12,749 bases of DNA from Clostridia bacterium (GTDB taxonomy: Bacteria; Bacillota; Clostridia; Oscillospirales; Acutalibacteraceae), in the NCBI GenBank assembly GCA_900768035.1, contig CAAGBH010000181.1:1-12749 (forward strand), in the 5' to 3' direction. The position numbers were made by a program, and so were the translations under genes. Numbering within the stretch: the first letter of the stretch is position 1; the number at the start of each line of letters is the position of its first letter. This document shows positions 1-5,994 of the stretch, piece by piece. Under the pieces are notes generated by a model that saw only the letters and a program-made list of their open reading frames with translations, had not been told where the DNA came from and did no database searches.

Positions 1-656
1 CGGTAATACCGTTTGTAAATGCTATAAGTTTTAGCAAAGTGCCGATAGTGGAACCCAGTCCCGACCAAAAACAGTCAACTTTTTTAGAACTTATAAAGTC
101 AAAGAAGTTTATTGTTTATATGATTATGATGCTCTGTGCGGGCGCAAGTGAGATTGCAATGGCAGAATGGGCATCTATCTTTGCCCAAAATGCTTTGGGT
201 GTTTCAAAGTTTGTTGGTGATTTGGCAGGACCTTGCGCTTTTGCCTTGCTTATGGGTAGCGGAAGGGTTATATACGCTCTGTTTTCCAAAAAGGTTTCTT
301 TCACCAAATTGATTATAGCGCTAAATGTTTTATGTACAGTATGCTATCTTACGGTAGCGATTTGCAAAATACCTTTTGTGGCTTTAATTTTTTGCGCTCT
401 TTGCGGATTTAGTGTCAGCATTTCGTGGCCCGGTATTTATTCTGCGGGAGCCCGCTCTTTCAAAAGGGGCGGTGCGGTTATGTTCAGCGTATTTGCAATG
501 TGCGGAGATACGGGTTGTTGCTTAGGACCGTGGATAATCGGTCTTTTGGCAGATAAATACAGTCTTAATTTAGGCTTCGGTGTTGCGTCTGTATTTCCAA
601 TAGCAATGGTTTTGTGCGGCCTTTATATTTTAAAAAATAAAGATTGCAAAAATTAG
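1..656 (+). CDS. MFS transporter, C-terminal part (5' end outside window)
   Basis: The open frame is already running at base 3 with no stop, so the gene starts left of the window; the GTG at 39 is probably just an internal Val codon. What is visible is about 217 residues made almost wholly of hydrophobic membrane segments (about six) joined by short basic loops, matching the second half of a 12-helix major facilitator. The helix-joining loop with SFKRGG, followed by a segment with GDTGCCLGPWIIG and then LADKYSL, resembles the C-terminal half of sugar/drug MFS permeases. The substrate cannot be told. The protein ends in a short polar tail (KNKDCKN). The next gene follows after 34 bases on the same strand with no terminator between, so the two are probably co-transcribed. 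Family call is good; any finer call would be guesswork. Confidence 0.75.
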   Translation, partial: VIPFVNAISFSKVPIVEPSPDQKQSTFLELIKSKKFIVYMIMMLCAGASEIAMAEWASIFAQNALGVSKFVGDLAGPCAFALLMGSGRVIYALFSKKVSFTKLIIALNVLCTVCYLTVAICKIPFVALIFCALCGFSVSISWPGIYSAGARSFKRGGAVMFSVFAMCGDTGCCLGPWIIGLLADKYSLNLGFGVASVFPIAMVLCGLYILKNKDCKN

Positions 657-690
657 TGATAACGATTATTATATATTTGAGGTGAAAAGT

Positions 691-1170
691 GTGAAAAGAG
701 AAGATTATTTAAGTTGGGATGAATATTTTATGGGTATTGCCATGCTTTCAAGTATGCGCAGTAAGGACCCGTCAACACAGGTTGGCGCTTGTATTGTTAA
801 TGAAGATAAGCGAATTTTATCAATGGGTTATAACGGTATGCCCCGTTGTTGCAGTGATGATGAATATCCTTGGGGACGAGATCAAGACCCGCTTAATTCA
901 AAATATCTTTATGTTTGTCACGCTGAGTTTAATGCTATTTTAAACTGTGACAGGGGAAATGTGCGTGGTTGCACAGTTTATACAACCCTTTTCCCTTGCA
1001 ACGAGTGTGCTAAGGCGATTATTCAGTCAGGTATCAAAGAGGTTGTTTATATGGAATATAAATATGCCGATTCTGACAGCGTTATTGCTGCTAAGCGTAT
1101 GTTTGATACTGCGGGTGTTAAATACCGCCTTTATAACAAATCAAATAAACAGATAACACTTAACTTTTAA
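691..1170 (+). CDS. comEB: dCMP deaminase / ComEB family cytidine-deaminase-fold enzyme
   Basis: Predicted to be a zinc-dependent deaminase converting dCMP to dUMP, which feeds dTMP synthesis in the cytoplasm. From the GTG at 691 the protein is 159 residues, normal for the family. The zinc/catalytic signature is complete: HAE at residues 77-79 (His ligand and catalytic Glu) and PCNEC at 102-106 (two Cys ligands). SKDPSTQVGA (24-33) and GYNGMP (46-51) are also typical of dCMP deaminases. I chose GTG 691 over the in-frame GTG at 682 because GAGGTG at 679-684 is a good ribosome binding site six bases before 691, while 682 lies inside that site. The family name ComEB comes from the Bacillus late-competence operon; nothing here suggests a competence role. 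A bidirectional terminator follows directly. Confidence 0.93.
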   Translation: MKREDYLSWDEYFMGIAMLSSMRSKDPSTQVGACIVNEDKRILSMGYNGMPRCCSDDEYPWGRDQDPLNSKYLYVCHAEFNAILNCDRGNVRGCTVYTTLFPCNECAKAIIQSGIKEVVYMEYKYADSDSVIAAKRMFDTAGVKYRLYNKSNKQITLNF

Positions 1171-1174
1171 AGAA

Positions 1175-1204
1175 AAAATGCAGACACTTTTGTGTCTGCA
1201 TTTT
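1175..1204. terminator. Bidirectional rho-independent terminator between comEB and copA
   Basis: A perfect 13-bp stem (1175-1187 with 1192-1204; core TGCAGACAC) closes a TTTT loop. The stem has an A-run on its left and a T-run on its right, so it gives a U-tail in both directions. It lies 4 bases after the comEB stop and 3 bases beyond the copA stop, serving the two convergent genes. Confidence 0.9.
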
Positions 1205-1207
1205 GTT

Positions 1208-3667
1208 TTAGTTGTTTTGAATGTCGGTTACGGTGTAACCTTGCTGTTCTATAGTATTTTTTAAGAGACTGTCATCTGTGTTGTTATTAAGAACTATAAC
1301 AGCAGTTCCGCTCTCGTGAGAAACGACGGCACTTTGAACTTCGGGAAGATTTTCAAGTACGGTTTTAACTCTGCCTGAGCAATGAGGACACATCATACCC
1401 TCGATTTTTATGGTTTTTTGCATTTTGTTTTTCTCCTTTTTAGTGTCATATAGTTTGCATAAATTAAGTCTTAAAGCGTTTGAAACAACACAAAATGATG
1501 ATAAACTCATTGCGGCTGCGCCAAACATTGGGTTTAGTTGCCAACCGAAAACTGAAATAAACACGCCTGCCGCTAATGGAATACCTAAACAGTTGTAAGC
1601 AAAAGCCCAGAATAAGTTTTGCTTAATGATTTTAAGGGTGGCACGGGAAAGCCTTATTAATGCGGGAACATCAGTAAGCGAGTTTTTCATAAGCACGATA
1701 TCGCCTGCATCAATTGCCACATCAGAACCCGCACCGATTGCAATTCCTATGTCAGCGGAAGTAAGCGATGGGGCATCGTTTATACCGTCACCGACCATTG
1801 CAACTTTGCCGTTTTGCTTTAAGGAAGAAATTATTTGCTGTTTGTCGTTCGGCAAGAGTTCGGCATAGATTTCATCAACATTGGCTTTTTTGCCGATAGC
1901 GTCAGCAGTACGGCGGTTATCACCTGTTAGCATAACAACCTTAATTCCCATATTTTTAAGTTGCTTTATTGCATTCGCACTATCTTCTTTTATAGTATCT
2001 GCAACTGCTATAATACCGCAAAAATCATTGTTTTTGCTAAAGAAAATGGGGGTTTTACCATGACTTGATAATTCTTCTGCCTTCTTGATAAACTGTGGTT
2101 CAATATTTTGGGAAATAAATTTTAAGTTACCGCCTTTTAAGACATTATTATCATAATTGGCGGTAAGTCCGCCTCCTGCAACGGCTTTAAAATCTGTGAC
2201 ATTAAATGCGGAAAGATTGCTTTCTTCCGCTTTTGCTATAATGGCTTTTGAAAGCGGATGTTCACTTTGCTTTTCTAATGAATATGCAAGACGAAGTAAT
2301 TCAGTTTCTGTAATATTATAAGGGATAATATCAGTTACGGTTGGTTTGCCTTTGGTTATAGTGCCTGTTTTATCAAGAGCCACAACTGATATCTTGCCTG
2401 CCTGTTCAAGCGAAACTGCCGTTTTAAATAAAATACCGTTTTTAGCGCCTTTTCCGGAACCCACCATAATTGCAACGGGGGTTGCAAGACCTAAAGCGCA
2501 AGGGCAACTGATAACAAGTACAGATATACCTCTTGCTAAAGCAAAGGCAAAGGTTTGTCCTAAAATCAGCCAAATGACAGTTGTGATAACCGCTATTGAG
2601 ATAACAATCGGAACAAATACGCCCGAAACTTTATCGGCAATTTTAGCAATAGGCGCTTTTGATGCCGAGGCATCGCTCACCATTTTGATTATCTGAGAAA
2701 TAGCGGTGTCTTCACCAACACGCAAAGCCTCACATTTAATAAATCCTGATTGATTTAAGGTTGCACCCGATACTCTGTCTCCCTCATGTTTATCGACGGG
2801 GATACTCTCACCGCTGAGCGCTGATTCGTCAACTGCTGTAAAGCCTTCTAAAATTATTGCATCGGTGGGTATGGTTTCACCTGGGCGAACAACGAAAATA
2901 TCACCTTTTTTAACCTGTTCAATAGGAACGGCGGTTTCTTTTCCGTCAATAATTAATGTTGCGGTTTTAGGGGAAAGTTTCATTAAACTTTCGAGCGCAT
3001 TTGTGGTTTTACCTTTTGCACGTGCTTCTAACATTTTACCGAGTGTGATAAGGGTTAAAATCATTGCCGAAGATTCAAAATAAAGTTCGTGATGATATTT
3101 TGCAACGGCTGATATATCTCCGTTAGTGAGAGCGTGCGTCATAAGAAACACAACTGCCGTACTGTAAATAAAAGCGGCGGCAGAGCCTAATGAAACCAAT
3201 GTGTCCATATTAGGAGAGCGGTTTAAAATGCCTTTAAATCCGTTAATAAAAAACTTTTGGTTAATCACTAAAACTATTACTGTGAGTAATAACTGTATTA
3301 AAGCGATGGCAATGTGATTGCTTTCAAGAAAAGCGGGCAGGGGGAAGCCCCACATACTGTGCCCCATTGAAAAATACATAAGAATAATTAGAAAACTTAA
3401 AGAGGAAAAAAGCCGTAGTTTAAGTTTTGGGGTTTCGGTATCTTTTAAAGATGTTTCCTTAATCTTTTCACCCTTTAATACGGCATTATAACCCGCATTC
3501 TGAACGGCGGTTATTATTTCTTCCAAGGTAGCATTGCCTTCTACCGACATTGAATTTGTAAGTAAATTTACAGAGCACATTTTCACACCGTCTAAGGCAT
3601 TGACTGCCTTTTCAACCCTTGCACTGCAAGCGGCGCAACTCATACCTGTAACTGTAAATTGTTGCAT
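1208..3667 (-). CDS. copA: Copper-exporting P1B-type ATPase with N- and C-terminal heavy-metal domains
   Basis: Membrane ATPase of 819 residues that pumps Cu(+) out of the cytoplasm. N-terminal HMA domain with GMSCAAC (8-14); membrane helices from about residue 84; actuator loop SGES (285-288); metal-site CPC (388-390) in the sixth helix; phosphorylation motif DKTGT (Asp432); SEHPL (468-472) in the nucleotide domain; GDGINDAP (626-633). The YN pair (691-692) in helix 7 and MSLSS (720-724) in helix 8 are the copper(I) signature of the P1B-1 subgroup. After a polar linker (DTKKEKNK) a second HMA domain starts at Met749, with MCPHC at 758-762. Its spacing and sequence are those of a CopZ chaperone fused to the pump. 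The start ATG at 3667 has AGGTGA seven bases upstream. A consensus promoter precedes it. Identity is very secure; preference for copper over silver is inferred. Confidence 0.96.
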   Translation of the reverse strand: MQQFTVTGMSCAACSARVEKAVNALDGVKMCSVNLLTNSMSVEGNATLEEIITAVQNAGYNAVLKGEKIKETSLKDTETPKLKLRLFSSLSFLIILMYFSMGHSMWGFPLPAFLESNHIAIALIQLLLTVIVLVINQKFFINGFKGILNRSPNMDTLVSLGSAAAFIYSTAVVFLMTHALTNGDISAVAKYHHELYFESSAMILTLITLGKMLEARAKGKTTNALESLMKLSPKTATLIIDGKETAVPIEQVKKGDIFVVRPGETIPTDAIILEGFTAVDESALSGESIPVDKHEGDRVSGATLNQSGFIKCEALRVGEDTAISQIIKMVSDASASKAPIAKIADKVSGVFVPIVISIAVITTVIWLILGQTFAFALARGISVLVISCPCALGLATPVAIMVGSGKGAKNGILFKTAVSLEQAGKISVVALDKTGTITKGKPTVTDIIPYNITETELLRLAYSLEKQSEHPLSKAIIAKAEESNLSAFNVTDFKAVAGGGLTANYDNNVLKGGNLKFISQNIEPQFIKKAEELSSHGKTPIFFSKNNDFCGIIAVADTIKEDSANAIKQLKNMGIKVVMLTGDNRRTADAIGKKANVDEIYAELLPNDKQQIISSLKQNGKVAMVGDGINDAPSLTSADIGIAIGAGSDVAIDAGDIVLMKNSLTDVPALIRLSRATLKIIKQNLFWAFAYNCLGIPLAAGVFISVFGWQLNPMFGAAAMSLSSFCVVSNALRLNLCKLYDTKKEKNKMQKTIKIEGMMCPHCSGRVKTVLENLPEVQSAVVSHESGTAVIVLNNNTDDSLLKNTIEQQGYTVTDIQNN
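1421..1441 (-). promoter_or_regulatory. Internal ribosome binding site and start for a CopZ-like domain inside copA
   Basis: Inside copA, in frame, the leftward strand reads AAAAAGGAG, then nine bases to an ATG at 1423-1421. That is as good a Shine-Dalgarno as those of the real gene starts in this window. The ATG is codon 749 and begins a complete 71-residue HMA domain (MQKTIKIEGMMCPHC...), exactly where a stand-alone CopZ would begin. Separate translation of 1208-1423 as a free chaperone is inferred, not shown. Confidence 0.55.
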
Positions 3668-3668
3668 T

Positions 3669-3686
3669 GGTTAGTCACCTCTAACC
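3669..3686 (-). promoter_or_regulatory. 18-bp inverted repeat in the copA leader with the SD in its loop
   Basis: GGTTAG and CTAACC arms (3681-3686 and 3669-3674) enclose AGGTGA, the ribosome binding site of copA. In RNA the SD would sit in a six-base loop closed by a 6-bp stem. In DNA it is an 18-bp palindrome just downstream of the expected start of transcription, where a repressor could bind. The sequence does not match CopY or CsoR operators that I know. Confidence 0.5.
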
Positions 3687-3689
3687 AAA

Positions 3690-3718
3690 ATTATAAAACT
3701 TTTAAATATTAAAGTCAA
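3690..3718 (-). promoter_or_regulatory. Sigma-A type promoter of copA
   Basis: On the leftward strand TTGACT (3718-3713) and TATAAT (3695-3690) are separated by exactly 17 bases. Transcription should start near 3683, giving a leader of under 20 bases that contains the SD-in-loop palindrome. This separates copA transcription from the short gene upstream, whose terminator lies just before the -35 box. Confidence 0.85.
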
Positions 3719-3722
3719 TAAG

Positions 3723-3749
3723 AAAAAGCCACCTTAAAGGTGGCTTTTT
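3723..3749 (-). terminator. Terminator of the short Cys-rich gene
   Basis: An 11-bp perfect stem (core AGCCACC/GGTGGCT) around a TTAAA loop, with A-run and T-run on either side. It starts 11 bases after the stop of the 40-codon leftward gene and ends just before the copA -35 box, so it insulates the two units. Confidence 0.85.
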
Positions 3750-3760
3750 CTGTTATGAAA

Positions 3761-3883
3761 TTAGCAGCAAGAATTGCAACCGTTGTCGCAACCGCAACCG
3801 CTGTTATTGTTACCCCAACCGCCGCAGCAGCAGAGTATGAGGATTAAGATGATAATCCAAGTACAACCATTATTATTACACAT
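3761..3883 (-). CDS. Short membrane-anchored Cys/Gly/Asn-rich protein, 40 residues
   Basis: Not recognised by function. The leftward ATG at 3883 has an excellent ribosome binding site (AAGGAGGT, seven bases upstream), the frame is 40 codons, and a strong terminator follows, so this is a complete small gene. The protein begins MCNNNGCTW, has a short hydrophobic stretch (IIILILIL, residues 10-17), then CCC (18-20), GGWG, and a tail of alternating Gly and Cys with Asn (GCGCDNGCNSCC). Ten of 40 residues are Cys. The layout, a small hydrophobic segment plus a Gly-rich part, recalls the tiny YjcZ-type sporulation proteins of Firmicutes, but the Cys content is unusual. The tail could bind metal, and copA lies next door, yet the two have separate promoters. 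The upstream DNA lacks a clear sigma-A promoter; CATAGTATG at about 3914-3922 weakly resembles a late-sporulation sigma -10. Confidence 0.72.
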   Translation of the reverse strand: MCNNNGCTWIIILILILCCCGGWGNNNSGCGCDNGCNSCC

Positions 3884-3964
3884 TTGAAAGACCTCCTTCA
3901 TTTGTCTTCATCACATACTATGCACTTTTTGAAAAAGGTGTTACAGAATTAAAATAAAAAAGTA

Positions 3965-3981
3965 TTTGACTTTTCCTGACT
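3965..3981 (-). promoter_or_regulatory. CtsR box 1, overlapping the ctsR -35
   Basis: Read leftward it is AGTCAGG-AAA-AGTCAAA, close to the CtsR consensus of tandem RGTCAAA heptamers spaced by three bases. Its second heptamer covers the -35 hexamer, so bound CtsR would exclude RNA polymerase. Confidence 0.8.
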
Positions 3982-3993
3982 TTTGTGTATAAT
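3966..3993 (+). promoter_or_regulatory. Promoter of the ctsR-mcsA-mcsB-clpC operon
   Basis: TTGACT (3966-3971), a 16-base spacer, and TATAAT (3988-3993) form a near-consensus sigma-A promoter. Transcription should begin near 4000, between the two CtsR boxes. Confidence 0.85.
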
Positions 3994-3996
3994 TAA

Positions 3997-4013
3997 AGTC
4001 AGAGAAAGTCAAA
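3997..4013 (+). promoter_or_regulatory. CtsR box 2, over the transcription start
   Basis: AGTCAGA-GAA-AGTCAAA on the + strand, the tandem-heptamer pattern with the favoured NAN spacer. It sits just downstream of the -10, in the opposite orientation to box 1, with 15 bases between the boxes. Confidence 0.82.
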
Positions 4014-4029
4014 AAAGGAAGTGGCTTAT

Positions 4030-4482
4030 ATGAGAATGAGTGATATTATCACCAAAGAAATTATAAGAATGTTAAACGAATCGGAAATCAATACTGCCGA
4101 AATTCAAAGAAACGAATTTGCAAATTTAATGGGTTGTGCGCCCAGTCAGATAAACTATGTTCTGTCGTCCCGTTTCACCCCTGAACACGGATATATTATA
4201 GAAAGCCGACGTGGTGGCGGAGGATATATCCGCATTAAAAGGGTAATGCTTAATAATACATCTGCCTTAATGCATATTATTAATTCAATAGGCGAGTATA
4301 TTGACGCATTAAGCACAAGAATTGTTTTGGAAAACTGCTTGCAGGCGGGGATAATTAATAGCCAAGAGGCTTCACTTATGGCGGCGGCGGTTTCAAATTC
4401 TGTTATGCAGAATGTACCACCGTCTCATAAAGACCGCTTGCGTGCGGTGATTTTAAAACAGATGCTTTTAACTTTGATTTAA
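4030..4482 (+). CDS. ctsR: CtsR, repressor of the class III heat-shock (clp) genes
   Basis: Dimeric DNA-binding repressor of 150 residues (B. subtilis CtsR is about 154). The start of the protein (MSDIITKEI) and the helix-turn-helix with EIQRNEFANLMGCAPSQINY (24-43) match the family. The wing RRGGGGYIRI (60-69) contains the glycine loop known as the heat sensor of CtsR, and an Arg in this wing is the known McsB target in related proteins. I prefer ATG 4030 (MRMSD) to GTG 4021: the GTG is directly against the AAGGAA and has no spacing, whereas 4030 gives the family's usual N-terminus. The operon promoter with two CtsR boxes lies just upstream, so it should repress itself and the three genes behind it. 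C-terminal dimer/regulatory domain from about residue 78. Confidence 0.95.
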   Translation: MRMSDIITKEIIRMLNESEINTAEIQRNEFANLMGCAPSQINYVLSSRFTPEHGYIIESRRGGGGYIRIKRVMLNNTSALMHIINSIGEYIDALSTRIVLENCLQAGIINSQEASLMAAAVSNSVMQNVPPSHKDRLRAVILKQMLLTLI

Positions 4483-4494
4483 AGGAGAATATAT

Positions 4495-4977
4495 ATGCTG
4501 TGTGAAAAGTGTGGAAAAAATCACGCTACAACCCATATAAAAACGGTTGTGAACGGTGTTGTAAGAGAATATAACCTTTGTGATTACTGTGCCGCAAAAG
4601 AGGGGTATGCCGCTAATAGTTTAACGGGAATGTTGGCCTCAATGTTTGGTGATATTTCTAAAAATGCTTTGTCTCAAAACAGTGTTAAATGTTCGGTTTG
4701 CGGTTCAACCTTTTCGGATATTGCAAAAAGCGGAAAGGTTGGCTGTTCTAAGTGTTATGAGACATTTTATGAACAGTTATTGCCGTATCTTAAAAGAGTT
4801 CACGGCAGCACCAAGCATGCAGGCAAAGTGCCGAACAGCGCACCTTCTATGGTAAAAACCGAAACAGTTGAAGATTTAAGAAATGAGTTAAGCCGTCTCG
4901 TAGCAGAGGAAAAATATGAGCAAGCGGCAGTCATAAGGGATAAAATTAAGGAATTGGAGGAAAAGGATAATGGGTAG
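4495..4977 (+). CDS. mcsA: McsA, zinc-finger activator of the McsB arginine kinase
   Basis: Protein of 160 residues, somewhat shorter than B. subtilis McsA. Four CxxC pairs can be seen: C3/C6, C29/C32, C66/C69 and C84/C87, making two treble-type zinc sites. The family's HGSTKHAGKVP segment (103-113) follows, then a UVR domain (about 125-157, VEDLRNELSRLVAEEKYEQA), the type of helical hairpin that contacts ClpC. In the known system McsA binds and activates McsB and tunes its action on CtsR and ClpC. The ribosome binding site AAAGGAG (4481-4487) overlaps the ctsR stop codon; the gap between the genes is 12 bases, so translation is likely coupled. Confidence 0.95.
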   Translation: MLCEKCGKNHATTHIKTVVNGVVREYNLCDYCAAKEGYAANSLTGMLASMFGDISKNALSQNSVKCSVCGSTFSDIAKSGKVGCSKCYETFYEQLLPYLKRVHGSTKHAGKVPNSAPSMVKTETVEDLRNELSRLVAEEKYEQAAVIRDKIKELEEKDNG

Positions 4978-5977
4978 ATGGTATTTATCAAGCGCACCGC
5001 TCGACGATATTGCGGTTAGCAGCAGAATCCGTCTTGCAAGAAATTTGAGCGATATTCCTTTTCCGTCACGAATGACAAGTGAACAAAGAATAGAACTTAA
5101 TAATAAGGTTAAAAAGGCAATTTGTGAAAGCAATACACCATTTGCAAAAACGTTAAAATATATTGATATGCGTGATGTGCCCGAAATTCAGAAGTATGCG
5201 ATGGTGGAAAGGCATATAATAAGTCCCGAATTTGCATCAAAAACAGAGGAATCAGCCATCATACTATCAGAGGATGAGAGCATAAGTATTATGATAGGTG
5301 AGGAAGACCATATCAGAATACAGGTGATTTTAGGCGGTCTTCAGTTGAAAGAGGCTTATGATATTGCCGAAAAGATTGATGCGCTTTTATATGATTCTTT
5401 GCATTTTGCATTTGACAGTAAATTAGGATTTTTAACCGAATGCCCAACAAATCTCGGTACGGGACTTCGTGCATCGGTTATGTTGCATTTGCCCGCCCTT
5501 GAAAGCGCAGGAGAGATTGCCTCGCTTTCTCAGTCGGTGGGTAAAATTGGATTTACAGTCAGAGGAATGTATGGTGAGGGGTCAAAATCATCTGCATCGC
5601 TTTATCAGGTTTCTAATCAGATTACTTTAGGTATCAGCGAAAATAACGCTCTTGATAATTTGAAGATTATAACAACCCAGTTGATAGATAAAGAGCGTAC
5701 AGCACGTGAAAATCTTAATAAACTAAAAATCGAGGATTTATGTTACAGGGCACTCGGAATATTGCAAAATTGCAGAATTTTATCGAGTGAGGAAATGATG
5801 AATTTAATATCGAGGATTAAACTGGGTAAAAGTATGGGCATACTTGATATTGAGGCTTCGCCCATAAAACTTTTAATAGAAGCGCAACCTTTTATGTTAA
5901 TGCAGAAATACGGTGTTTGCGAGCCTGACGAAAGGGATATATACCGTGCTAATATGATAAGGGAAATGCTTTCGTAA
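4970..5977 (+). CDS. mcsB: McsB, protein arginine kinase
   Basis: Phosphorylates Arg side chains on proteins, marking them for ClpC-ClpP. The 335-residue protein has the phosphagen-kinase fold. VSSRIRLARN (16-25) and HIRIQ (114-118) supply ATP-binding Arg residues. The active-site signature CPTNLGTGLRASV spans 158-170 with the catalytic Cys at 158. EGSKSSASLYQVSNQ (203-217) is the second ATP-loop region. RDIYRA (322-327) matches the C-terminal RDxxRA element described as the phospho-arginine allosteric pocket of McsB. The N-terminus before SSRIRLARN is about ten residues shorter than in B. subtilis. Its ATG lies inside the end of mcsA (8-base overlap) with GGAGG nine bases upstream, so the partner proteins are translationally coupled. 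Confidence 0.96.
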   Translation: MGRWYLSSAPLDDIAVSSRIRLARNLSDIPFPSRMTSEQRIELNNKVKKAICESNTPFAKTLKYIDMRDVPEIQKYAMVERHIISPEFASKTEESAIILSEDESISIMIGEEDHIRIQVILGGLQLKEAYDIAEKIDALLYDSLHFAFDSKLGFLTECPTNLGTGLRASVMLHLPALESAGEIASLSQSVGKIGFTVRGMYGEGSKSSASLYQVSNQITLGISENNALDNLKIITTQLIDKERTARENLNKLKIEDLCYRALGILQNCRILSSEEMMNLISRIKLGKSMGILDIEASPIKLLIEAQPFMLMQKYGVCEPDERDIYRANMIREMLS

Positions 5978-5994
5978 TTACGAGGTGATTTTTT

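Noticed and set aside
682..690. GTG 682 as the start of the dCMP deaminase
   Set aside because: This codon is part of the GAGGTG ribosome binding site that serves GTG 691.
3711..3718. CtsR box at the copA promoter
   Set aside because: Only one AGTCAAT-like heptamer is present, and it is just the complement of the TTGACT -35 box; the second heptamer is missing.
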